Origin: Candidatus Auribacter fodinae
GTDB taxonomy: Bacteria; Auribacterota; Auribacteria; Auribacterales; Auribacteraceae
DNA length: 64,000 bases
Assembly: GCA_003599815.1 (NCBI GenBank)
Contig: QZJZ01000071.1
Span: forward strand, 35,236-99,235
Direction of reading: 5' to 3'
Below the pieces are notes generated by a model. That model was not told the DNA's origin. It ran no database searches and saw only the letters and a program-made list of their open reading frames with translations. Below, piece by piece: positions 40,101-47,007 of the stretch. Numbering within the stretch: position 1 is the stretch's first letter; the number at the start of each line of letters is the position of its first letter. The translations under genes were made by a program, and so were the position numbers.

Positions 40101-43100
40101 AATGACTGTGCGTATAAGCCGGTCAGGTTTGTCCATGAATACCAGCACCCTGTTGCTGAAAGTTATTTCAGCAGGTGTATCCGTAAGGGGGGTAAGGTCT
40201 TCGTTCAGGTTCAGGTACCGTGGAATCAGCCATCGCTGGAGGCGTTGATTCACCTGCGCATTAAATGGGAAACGGGTAGGAGCTCCTTCTGCGGCAACCT
40301 TTTCGGTAAACATGCCTGCGTATTCGGAATGCTGTTCAAAAAAGGCGTGCTCATTCTGTGATAACCTGAAAATGCCTGTTTTGGCTGAGGCGAGACGCAT
40401 TAAAGCAAGGTCAAAGGCATATACGTTTACGTTCCATGAATTAACCCAATCCTGTACTAAAGTTTCTTTTTGCTGTGGGTCAAGCACGCCGGCAAAAAAA
40501 ATAGTGCGGGCGTATTCGAGCAGGTTCTTTTCCACAACTGCCGCCAGCGAGTACGCTTCCTTGCCGATGGACGCTCCGATGCTTCGTACAGTGAGGGTAT
40601 AATCGCCCCGTACCGCTTTCTGGCGAATCAGGTCGTGAACAAATATGTTGAGTTCGTCCAGCCATTGGTCGGGCCTGTTGAAAAAGCGAGTTCTGCCGTA
40701 CTTGCGGATATCCATTCTTTCAGTCGCGAGCTCATGCGGCGTGGCAATGATGTCTTTCAGAGCGTAAAACTCGTCGAGCGCGTATGATGCCGGCTGAGCT
40801 GATTGTATGTTTATCAGGCTGGTTAAATACAGGTGCAGGGTTTCAAGTGTGGCTTCACCATACAACGGCGTTAATTGATGTGCGTATTTTTTTGACATGG
40901 CGCGAAGGTAATCGAGCGCTGTTCGGGCAAGATGGTTCTTGAACACGTTGTTTTGATAGGGAGTCGATTTATACGTGGGCGGCAGGTCAAGGTAGTCAAA
41001 CCCGTTGTCTTCCAGACGCAGGTTCATGAGGTCAATGATCTTGCGAGCGGCAAGCAAGTCTGATTCGTCATACTGAATCCGTTCTTTCGTCTTTTTGGAG
41101 ACCACTTCATTAATATGTTCGCGTTTTGCCTGCAGGTTTTCAAAAAGGCTGAATGAGACGTCAGCGAAATAAATATGCTCAAACAACCCTTCTTTCGGTC
41201 CATGTAAAGGCACGAAAAGATGATTTCCGGTAAATGACAGTTCCGCCAGTCTGAGACGTGCCTGTTCCCGCAAATACGCTACCATTTTTGGCGCGGAAGG
41301 GAACTCCAGTTTGGTCAAAAGGTCATCGAAAATGCGTATGAATTGCTCGTTCAGGAGTGAAACCTGAGCGTGTATGATTTCTGCATGAAACCCTATACCC
41401 ATCAGGCGGACGATAAACTCTTTGATGTAGGGCAGGTATGTTGTTTCAATAAAGGTTTTGATTTGCTGTTGGTTGTCTCCTCCGAGCTGAACATCGTTAA
41501 GAAATGTCTCGAACAGTGACATTGCGTGAACCCGATAAAAGTCATTCAGGGGCGTTTTTTCAGGAGTCGGTTTTGCAGGATTAATGATGGAGTTCAATGT
41601 TTCCGTTTTTAATCCGGAGATGTGAGCAAGGCGTTCAGGCGTCAGCACCTGCATCCGTGTGGCAATCGCCGCCAGAAAAGAGGGGGATAAGGTGTTATGA
41701 GGCGGAAAAACCAGTTTCTGGTCTGGAAACATGTCATGGCTGGTTGGCGATTCATTGAATAGTTCGTTATATGCGTAAAATGACTTATACTCATCATTGG
41801 CGGAACCTATCAGCGCCTGGTATACCGTTTCCTGAAGGTTGAGATATGGAAAGATGTTGAGCGAAAACGTTATCTCCGCGGGTATGTCTATAAGGGAAGA
41901 CGCGTTTTTGTCAAGGTCGAGCATCATTGGCACGATCCATTTTTTGATGCTGGTTTTCACCTCAGCGACTACGGTATCGGATGTGAGCTGGTTGTATTCC
42001 GCGAATATGGTTTTATATTCTGGATGGTCTCTGAAAAAAGATATTTCGTAATCGTGCAGTAAATATGAGCCCTGACGGGTAGTTGCCAGGCGGTTGATGC
42101 CGAGGTCAACAGCGTAAATCCTGACATCCCAGAGTTCGACCCATTCGGCTATTCGTTTTTCTTTCTGAGCGCTTTCGGGCATGGACGCGAAGATATGCGA
42201 CCGTGCGAAAGTGTTGAGTTTGTTCTGAACAATCGCCGCCAGCGAGTACGCTTCCTTGCCTATCGAACTCCCTACACTGCGTATGGACAGCGTGTAATCA
42301 TTGTTTGTTGTTTTCTGGAACAGGAGGTCGTTAAGGTATGATTCGAGATCAGGAAGCCATCCTTCGTAATCACGGAAAAACGCTGTGGTGTGGCTGTCCG
42401 GCGCGTAAGCGAATTCTTTCGCCATAGCGGCGACTGCGGATAGTTCTTCGCTCATTTTGCTGTCTGGATATTTTTTCAGGTACGCGTGCAATGCGCGCAG
42501 ATCCGCGGAACCGGTTGTGCTGATCAGCTCGTAACGGTGCCGTTTGACGATCTTGCGCAGGTCGTTTACCAGAATGGTTGATATGTGGTTTTCCATTCTG
42601 TCCAACTGCACTGCAGAACCGTGAAAAAATGGAGGCCGCTCGTCTCCTGCGGCCAGTGACGGCAGGGACCGGAGGTAATCCGGCCCGAAAAAGTCAGTAA
42701 ATATTGCCTGTACCAGTTCACGGTCTGAAAGATCCTGTCGCATCCTGTCTTTTATCTGCGGGGTAACCAGTTCACTTCGCTGAAACGGCACTTTCGCCCG
42801 TTCTTTTGCCGAGGTGAACGGTGACCACTCAATAAAAACGTGTTCGTAATACAGTTTGCCGCCGGTAGAGACAGGTATAAATAGGTGCCCGTTGCCTGCC
42901 AGCTCCAGAGACGACATGTAACGGGTTATATTACCTCTGAATGACGATACCAGCGCAGGGCTGTTCGCTACTTTGAAACTGGCAAGAACATCGCTGTACA
43001 TGTCAACTATGCTGGCGGTAAACTGCGTGAGCAGTGCGCGGACGGTAGCGTCAGTATGTCCTGTACGCGCCATTCCCATAATCACATCTTTTATAGCGGC

Positions 43101-46100
43101 GCTGAGGTACTTTGAAACGAATTCTTTCTGTCCCTGCAAAGAAGTCGGGTTTATTTCCTTATCCATGAGCCATTTATCAAGCAGGTTCAGAGCGAGCGCT
43201 TTGGTCTCGTAGGTATGGCTGGCGATCAGGTGTGAATGGGGGAATCCCTCATCAAGGTCACGGATCAGGTCGCTCAGGGTATTGAGTCCATTCACCGGTT
43301 TTACTATCGATTTATATGCGTATCCCATAAGCAATTGATTCTGAGGATCAAAGAGGAGCGAGTGTATCGCTGCCGCTTCCGGTGTGAGCGGTTGAGACGG
43401 ATCCCAGTCCGATAAGTGATCCATGCCGGCATCATCTTGTATACTGAGGTATGGTTCAATTTTGTCATAAAATGACCTGAGATGGCTTGATATCAGCGGA
43501 TATGAGAGAAGTTGAGTCTGTTCTGTCCGGCTCGGTCGGAACAACAAAGCGGGCCCTACACCGAACTTGTTCATTATCAGCCCTTCGGTAAACGTGCGTT
43601 CGCCGCTGAGCGCCGCGATGTCCGAGGCTCCAATCAGTTTGAGCACCACGTCGCTGGTAATAGGCGGCAGGTTGATGATCAGGATTTTGCTCTGGTCGTC
43701 TATGCGGCTGTTTCCAGGTGTTTCAAGATCAATAAAAGAAACGTGATTTTTAAGAAAGTTTTTATGACGTTTATCAGCCGGTTTCGCTTCTGAATATGAG
43801 GTAAACAGCATTTGAGGTTTATCCTGCCGGGCAATGGCATGCATAAAAGCGGCGAGTTCAGCGTCGCTGGGGTCAGCGATGAACCGGAAAATCCAATCCC
43901 CGTTTTTCAGCGCTTCAGCGCGCGGGACGGTTAGAAAAACCTGTTGAAAGTAGCCTTTGGATATGTCGTTGAGCGATTGCATTATCTGCGTGCGAAGCGC
44001 TGGTTTGCCGTTATTGCGTATGGAACGTATAAGTTCGAACAGCGGTTCGTCGACGGTGAACCCTGTTTCTATGGTGTTTTCCAGGTATTCATCAGGCGCC
44101 GGAGTGTGAAAGTACAGATCAATGGTATTGATCCGCGGAGCCGGTTGCAGGCGCGTACCCACTGTTGGTACACGTATAAAAATCGGGCGTACAAGGCTGG
44201 GCGTCATTTCCATAAATTGTTTTTCCAGTGTTTTGAGCCTGCTATCGAACTCCTTATCGAGGCTGGAACCGACTGAAATCACCAGCGGTTTGCCCTTAAA
44301 ACCGATAAATCCCTGAGGCACCCCTTTTTTATCAAGTTCAAGAAGTTCACCGCTTTCAGCGAATGTCGCGTAGCGGTACTTAAGATTGCGTTCGCCTCGC
44401 ATGACCTCGTATTTGCCGAGTGTCATTTCGAATTCCTCTGCTTTGGGAGGGAGGACGACTACCGGCTCTATACCCCGTTTATTGAGGGCGGCGATATATT
44501 GTATGCCGTACGGCGCGTCGCCGTGCCCGATGTTCTCCGACATCTCATCGGCGATGCTCCACGCGGCTATGAAAACCTGTGTGTTCTTGAGCCTGAACAG
44601 GGAGTTGTTTAGTTCAAGAGCCCGTTCAGTCTGTATTTTTTCCGGCAGGTCCGGCAGACGCTCAACCTCAATGCCGTACTCCTCAATTCTGCTTATTTTG
44701 AGCGCTTCGCCGTGGGCGAACAGCATGATGGACTGTTCTTCAGGATTGACTTCAATGTTGCCGAAGGCAAAGATGTCGGTTACCATGAAATCAAAAAGAG
44801 CAAGCGCGTTAATCGCCTCGGATGACCCTTGCGGGTACCGCATTTCTATCGCGGCGATAAACGCGGCACGCCAGTTCTTCACCAGATTGAATATTTCCAG
44901 CTGTGAAAAACTGTCCAGCGAGTTAAGCATGGCGTTGAATATGAACTGTGTCCTGAACTCCATAAGATGGTCGAGGTCGTCAAAACTGTGCGTGGCGAAA
45001 AACGATGCGGCACGCAGAAACGTTGTGCCTGACTGACCGGAATCAGCGGTGGGTTTGCCTTGCTCCGACCTCAGTAGAATGGATGCGTACCTGTTGAAAT
45101 CGATCGTTCCCACCCGGGAAGGCCTGATCACGATACAGCTTATGTCACGTTTCCTGCATTCATCCAAAACGGCATCGCTATGAAACCCGCCCGCTATCAG
45201 CAGGGCATCGGAGAGCCCTGAGGCCTCCATGGCGTGGAGTGTGTTTTCCAGCAGTATATTGTCGCGTTCGGAAGCTATATTATAGAACTGGCAGGTCGCC
45301 TCGGCACATGAGCGCAGAGTGCCGGACATGCCCTCATCTACAGGGGACGGTGTATCGAGCTCCATGTATTTCTCGATAAATGCGTTAAGTGATGCCATCG
45401 CTTTATGCCCACTCAGGTGGTCGTTATATTCGTTCCGGGTGACGTTGAGGGTCATCAGGTGTTCGATATACTTGAACTCCAGCGCCAGCTCATGAATTGC
45501 CTTTTCCCTGTCGGTTTGCAGGAGTAATGAATAACACTCGCTTATATACGATTCCGCCTGTTCTGGAATGCGGTGCGTATCAATGCGCTCCAGCTTCTCC
45601 TGTATGTCAGTGTGGCGTTGCAGAGACGCATAAAGTTCCGGCGTATCAGGAAATGCGGAGCGGGCGCGGTTAAGCAGTGCGGAAAAAAAAGCGGTATCGT
45701 TGAGTTTTCCGGTCAGGTGGTCAAAGAAGAGCTTTTTTGCGCTGTTGGCGTCTTCAACTGATGCTCTGGCTGTGAAATGGCTGATAATGGATTTCGATTC
45801 CTCAGTCAGGCGCTCCTCGGTGTATTCTTTCTGTTCGGTCAGCAGTCGGTACGATTCAGCAAGTTCAGGATAGCCGTCAATAACGCCTTCCCAGCCGGGT
45901 ATGATCGACGCGCTTTTTGCGATAAGCCGCACAATATCATTGGTTCCTTCCCTAAACGAGATGACTTCCTTCTCAAACTCAAAAAGAGATTGGTTGTAGG
46001 TGTCTTCCTTGGCGCAGAAAAGTCCGTAGCGGATATCATCAAGATAGGCGCGCACGGGTTCGCACAGTGAATAAAACGCCTCAAACCAGCTGATGTTGAG

Positions 46101-46553
46101 CCGGTAAAGCTGTTCGCTGTCCACACCGACGATTTTGACCGGGTTTCCCGATGAAATCGTATAATACTCTTCACCTGAAATAACCCCGTTTTTAAGTAAA
46201 TTTTCAGCGATTCTTTTTCGTGTTCCGTCAACAGGAAAAGTAGCGAACAAATCGGTGAGGATATCTCCTTGCGAACCCTCGACCGCGATAAGCTCAAGAG
46301 GCGTGTTTGTGGTGAGGAAGTGTATGAAAGTTGATAATTCTTTTTGCGCGAGATAGTTGCAGTGGGCGTCCTCAAGATAGACAAGGCAGAGCCCGGATGA
46401 CCCTTCGTGCTGGGCTACGACCTCAACCGAGGCGTTTTCAGCATCATTCACCAGCAGTCCGTATGTTTGGGAAGAGGGAAATACCGTTTCCGTATTAAGG
46501 AAATGCATCAAATAAAACGTGAGTATAAAACACAAACACAACAGTTTTCTCAT
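31170..46553 (-). CDS. Giant exported protein: ChaN/EreA-like domain plus seven CheR-like modules
   Basis: 5127 residues. A signal peptide or anchor (about 1-25) is followed by residues 55-515, a domain shared with the protein at 52352: EDAH (Asp62, His64), Glu92 in VEGSQG, and GGFH near 457, a layout like ChaN/TraB/EreA-type proteins. Residues about 560-1070 are a separate region with a faint GT-B look (GHGDAPYGIQYIAAL and SGERTFTEGL). From about 1200 to the end there are seven repeats of about 530-640 residues. Each has an LFIPV...YEH strand pair, a helical part, a CheR-like methyltransferase core (for example SSIGKEAYSLAA), then a PPxxLP...LGL linker. The core matches CheR's STGEEPYS, YATD and RNVLIY motifs, though with GKE for GEE and variable later residues. 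Its function is unknown. A single uninterrupted frame; no strong ribosome site. Confidence 0.9.
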   Translation of the reverse strand: MRKLLCLCFILTFYLMHFLNTETVFPSSQTYGLLVNDAENASVEVVAQHEGSSGLCLVYLEDAHCNYLAQKELSTFIHFLTTNTPLELIAVEGSQGDILTDLFATFPVDGTRKRIAENLLKNGVISGEEYYTISSGNPVKIVGVDSEQLYRLNISWFEAFYSLCEPVRAYLDDIRYGLFCAKEDTYNQSLFEFEKEVISFREGTNDIVRLIAKSASIIPGWEGVIDGYPELAESYRLLTEQKEYTEERLTEESKSIISHFTARASVEDANSAKKLFFDHLTGKLNDTAFFSALLNRARSAFPDTPELYASLQRHTDIQEKLERIDTHRIPEQAESYISECYSLLLQTDREKAIHELALEFKYIEHLMTLNVTRNEYNDHLSGHKAMASLNAFIEKYMELDTPSPVDEGMSGTLRSCAEATCQFYNIASERDNILLENTLHAMEASGLSDALLIAGGFHSDAVLDECRKRDISCIVIRPSRVGTIDFNRYASILLRSEQGKPTADSGQSGTTFLRAASFFATHSFDDLDHLMEFRTQFIFNAMLNSLDSFSQLEIFNLVKNWRAAFIAAIEMRYPQGSSEAINALALFDFMVTDIFAFGNIEVNPEEQSIMLFAHGEALKISRIEEYGIEVERLPDLPEKIQTERALELNNSLFRLKNTQVFIAAWSIADEMSENIGHGDAPYGIQYIAALNKRGIEPVVVLPPKAEEFEMTLGKYEVMRGERNLKYRYATFAESGELLELDKKGVPQGFIGFKGKPLVISVGSSLDKEFDSRLKTLEKQFMEMTPSLVRPIFIRVPTVGTRLQPAPRINTIDLYFHTPAPDEYLENTIETGFTVDEPLFELIRSIRNNGKPALRTQIMQSLNDISKGYFQQVFLTVPRAEALKNGDWIFRFIADPSDAELAAFMHAIARQDKPQMLFTSYSEAKPADKRHKNFLKNHVSFIDLETPGNSRIDDQSKILIINLPPITSDVVLKLIGASDIAALSGERTFTEGLIMNKFGVGPALLFRPSRTEQTQLLSYPLISSHLRSFYDKIEPYLSIQDDAGMDHLSDWDPSQPLTPEAAAIHSLLFDPQNQLLMGYAYKSIVKPVNGLNTLSDLIRDLDEGFPHSHLIASHTYETKALALNLLDKWLMDKEINPTSLQGQKEFVSKYLSAAIKDVIMGMARTGHTDATVRALLTQFTASIVDMYSDVLASFKVANSPALVSSFRGNITRYMSSLELAGNGHLFIPVSTGGKLYYEHVFIEWSPFTSAKERAKVPFQRSELVTPQIKDRMRQDLSDRELVQAIFTDFFGPDYLRSLPSLAAGDERPPFFHGSAVQLDRMENHISTILVNDLRKIVKRHRYELISTTGSADLRALHAYLKKYPDSKMSEELSAVAAMAKEFAYAPDSHTTAFFRDYEGWLPDLESYLNDLLFQKTTNNDYTLSIRSVGSSIGKEAYSLAAIVQNKLNTFARSHIFASMPESAQKEKRIAEWVELWDVRIYAVDLGINRLATTRQGSYLLHDYEISFFRDHPEYKTIFAEYNQLTSDTVVAEVKTSIKKWIVPMMLDLDKNASSLIDIPAEITFSLNIFPYLNLQETVYQALIGSANDEYKSFYAYNELFNESPTSHDMFPDQKLVFPPHNTLSPSFLAAIATRMQVLTPERLAHISGLKTETLNSIINPAKPTPEKTPLNDFYRVHAMSLFETFLNDVQLGGDNQQQIKTFIETTYLPYIKEFIVRLMGIGFHAEIIHAQVSLLNEQFIRIFDDLLTKLEFPSAPKMVAYLREQARLRLAELSFTGNHLFVPLHGPKEGLFEHIYFADVSFSLFENLQAKREHINEVVSKKTKERIQYDESDLLAARKIIDLMNLRLEDNGFDYLDLPPTYKSTPYQNNVFKNHLARTALDYLRAMSKKYAHQLTPLYGEATLETLHLYLTSLINIQSAQPASYALDEFYALKDIIATPHELATERMDIRKYGRTRFFNRPDQWLDELNIFVHDLIRQKAVRGDYTLTVRSIGASIGKEAYSLAAVVEKNLLEYARTIFFAGVLDPQQKETLVQDWVNSWNVNVYAFDLALMRLASAKTGIFRLSQNEHAFFEQHSEYAGMFTEKVAAEGAPTRFPFNAQVNQRLQRWLIPRYLNLNEDLTPLTDTPAEITFSNRVLVFMDKPDRLIRTVIQTTNPLYKSYYGYNSRNETALIKPIIKQLLSDENASPHIIPPRQLPEPEIIYRLALDHGLRNPQELSAIFGVTDKYMGFVFSPSLISKLEELMDRYAGDTLLGIDYIADHKAFIDNMFKPYMVDFVLNTSRLGIKVKDLVHDLNIVQTMLPVMYARKLEEIGSSANKKNLVENFRNEVDKFFSAFEVLPNGDVLIEFTFQGNTMYEHFTRDLQAFTAHPERISMQGTASQIIPNIQKPALIKDIEETAQVLAVMKESGAVDFAKIFKAWQDMGLKDAQAVPLWQETAVFRYFPYTKSQEEVLQNRLASILRPAFHDIARKYERRLMSATGLTGLDALLKFIRMIDLKQTAATKYDNTDLIADIQNTIPPDETVQPDLMPASSVFMRDNMLFRKPFNRYLHDLIAQKEANDDLSITIKSLGSGQGKEVYAIAHMVEQALLEYAEKQVFSYIEDTFVRAKLANRWVDSWNVKIYVFEKSTPRLFLAGQGIYTLSASEDEFFSAHSEYKNFFHDRSNISGVSLVSMRPRLQSWIRPVKTDLEKDSSPVSKIVSEITFALNIYPYLKDPADTAEKVLASFHPDYKVFYLANRHESLPPDPLDALENQPFTLPPAKLPGIEGIASLLAVQPHLSVDDLIATLGLPDENIEALFPFLQQFTELTSRLNNFKKANGDAFLQPASIELFLKKEVTPQIIQMVMDSVVRQAPYEAIKQDFNVLKDFLIETFTDILDKTDMYDKARAIRKTSLMVKDFFDSLELSRLGDLFIPIQFEGKTVYIHASVDFQAFMPDLEAEHLPAVVIDYTSEKEKNDIIREHEATFYIKQIFDYSGLIDFDDLLASWHDKDEFLNSPFHLWEEFLMFGAFPSSDRQVNMVKTHFAALTHGYFQSLVRDFADQLTTSTGEATLAGLANYVLTAESGVYAQIPKHELLMNSIRNALFNMGIPQFETGITRFFRDHPSFYNQFNGYLNNLIITKVAAGDLSISIKSVGASIGKEAYSVAAMVEHALLQYARTVRYAGIEDESERERLVQQWVDSWDVSVFAYDKIPQRFFFMKEGTYEITKAEMRFFDDDYPEYKDMFSSIDTFEGRTFGRIKPRLKRWIRPVQIDLELNPGDLNKTPTEITFAMHILYHLNNKDEVIAALRNSVSPAYQSFIAYNTLISPQKVGTEEAPFTLSPSIFPPSKLIEQLIYDGLYTSRDQISSLLGLNENQKYLLEIYFGIRRDIQSLIQQFKNNYSGALDYPDSHRSFVRNELRPYVRRYIQKSLQQQVSFEDVTGALALMSSLLSTYYDDLLQRNGITDTSVAITSFGKITGSFFPSVAFYQPSHFFMSVPDNPELSEHIYLSSKPGNPASVVTELIPERVKQQIIQDSKDIDTAHAIMRLPSVLFQIDYYVNNNELPPQYMKEDTNMLILRDTIAGLMVERFHMLAEKYEKRISDETGSSTIEGLYKYLAARTERGAAVKDPVMSELNMMLKEISVPASQGKTAFFRNYAMWVNELRHFLDDIITQKTAAGDKTLTVRSVASAVGKEAYSIGAVTEQALLSYARTYLFLDIDNTEEREEQIQLWVDSWDVRIYGFDINPLRLALARQGVYKYNPDEFEFFDPKSSTNNYMKQYRSGFEIDTEQGIVSPNGRIKRWFYPQLIDLDGNHSALTNRQAEVTFTKNILMYLDQPDQLFLSLINSTNPAYKAFMEFNETSRLSFSLLRSRFSDGQYQILPPGRLPDPAVLVNLLAQFNGDETDLLLGILGLDSDQDAVVRVILETLPEIEEVASDLFTTPNRDFTQDYIDELVNFDMRIAVRDLITELLLEGKTKPFIRDTLDYLKTILPHYFIHKLKANGLPPTDSAVSYFNTAAKALFDSISITDGNHLFIPVNLYGRPMIEHTYIDFNLFHPDPKLRNTPSVTTVFLDPQLLPSVLRTLEDLPAARAVIDSMGINLKSLFEEWTDPEKYQAGAGFVPTYTGDYTQDNQLRDTIAELLLDELKSLVDKHDDTLYAIYGDANLHTLNRHVQRALKGTHPEDRALLEDLKVLRSHIITYNINGFTTFFRSSEVLMEPLTAYLNDLILLKAARDEYTLTLTSVGASFGKEPYSLAALVYQSLHSYAEQYVFQSVSDPEEREILISEWISSWDVRIYAVDNSLQKLATLKTGVYNVTEANQMFKAGTAYSNDYLYLTETRPDLAGILFSARYQLPPEDVEFRGEPTQNNRFRGQVNEVLRSWVTPVYFDVESKKTLGSVLPRPSEIVFAMNIMTYLDSPNKKPAPADSSNNRDRLAASLENISSSRYKSFIAFNTLLGTAPAPHNKLDGQPFTLPMHDKPEISDVHNLVQTSGITDPARIISILGLTADATDMVNSYMSLFSALSDLVDNYYLTYPDDFLTVRGHRLFMSRILRFYIRHTLTAKVTSTGTIEMDANLLDQIQVLTTEAYRLTLTKAGWLSKRAVRVFSDELENFLESIQVVDGKDLFIPVYDHDTRFYEHTAVNSGDYRSFIKNAMHDLISQNFQRDKIDLLDPEPAYTTTTTILTEQTKNQRIADLHDEQRIRSFINKDSLDTAFPFILADMVPVEYISSDSLLRDPVPMDLKKWPFLDSVPYKTDRQREHARSILARASLDYFRKLAQKYEDELLHRYNRADVKSLFEYMAYLKGISKAVRSKSVHPLIRDMEAFTADLSTPYKSENFNATVTTSTTYFFRDSDEWLNPLEKYIFELISMKAVTGDLSFSARSIGSCTGKEAYTIAAVIQKMLRVYARDIAFADLKPGREKEEAIEQWINSWNIQVHMIDLLYQRLAVAQEGIYMLSRSELDFFESHPEYRSMFSSVSITEHDGRSIAGIADLSPRLRSWIVPHRMDLLENTSALEQIPAEITFAMNLLPFIENPQKEELYQALLTTSNPGYKSFFLYNSAFTLPPAEHRMIDGQEFVVPPHQLPDRAQIENIALYYGISTLQELSALFGLPAAQFEELFGTIEEPHQRLNDSIERSNLVDSMM
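31420..42395 (-). repeat. Seven tandem CheR-like modules within the giant gene
   Basis: CheR-core spans, in protein order: 41766-42395, 40060-40696, 38335-38960, 36645-37272, 35030-35672, 33243-34000 and 31420-32071. The glycine-rich motif falls near residues 1431, 1996, 2574, 3139, 3673, 4229 and 4871. Each core starts with an FFRD-like motif and ends YKSFxxYN. The Asp after strand 2 is kept in six (third: Glu), and the Asn of FxxNIxxYL is His in the fourth, so modules 3 and 4 are the most degenerate. DNA identity is low, so this is an old protein-level amplification. Confidence 0.85.
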
Positions 46554-46605
46554 GATGATATATCAATTCTTTCCCGCAAATATTGTCTTTTAAAGTATAG
46601 TATAT

Positions 46606-46634
46606 ATTTTACCAGATAATTGTTTGTATATCAA
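46606..46634 (-). promoter_or_regulatory. Sigma70-type promoter of giant gene
   Basis: Minus strand TTGATA, 17-base spacer, TAAAAT (each hexamer 5/6). The predicted leader is about 45-50 bases to the ATG at 46553. The rest of the 454-bp spacer to 47008 contains the opposing EAL promoter and no supported gene. Confidence 0.65.
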
Positions 46635-46923
46635 TGAGCAATATGTGTCAGCCATTTATAACGGTTTCATTTTTCAACGACATCATTGATTCCGGCTATG
46701 GGTATGCGGGTATGTGCGCAAAAACAAGGCATTTTCGGAAAAACATAAAATTATTCGAATGATGTTGAATAAAGCGGGTGTATGTGATGTTCCGAAACCG
46801 TTAATAAAACTGGAATATGCTTCATGCGATGCGCTTATGTATGATTTATGAAACAGGGCATCGTAACTTCCGCATAACATAAAATGATTAAACAGGTTAA
46901 GCATAACTGTATATGCTATTTGC

Positions 46924-46952
46924 TTGACTGGAAACCTGTTTTTGAATACAAT
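46924..46952 (+). promoter_or_regulatory. Sigma70-type promoter of EAL gene
   Basis: TTGACT, 17-base spacer, TACAAT (each hexamer 5/6). The TTG of the -35 box is in frame with the EAL protein and could be mistaken for its start codon. Confidence 0.75.
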
Positions 46953-47007
46953 AGAGGATAGTAAAAAAAGTGCCTCATACGGCAAAAAAACGAATGGAAC
47001 CGCGAAC

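Noticed and set aside
31170..46553. CRISPR or DNA satellite array inside the giant gene
   Set aside because: The repetition is at protein level with long, diverged units and no identical DNA repeats.
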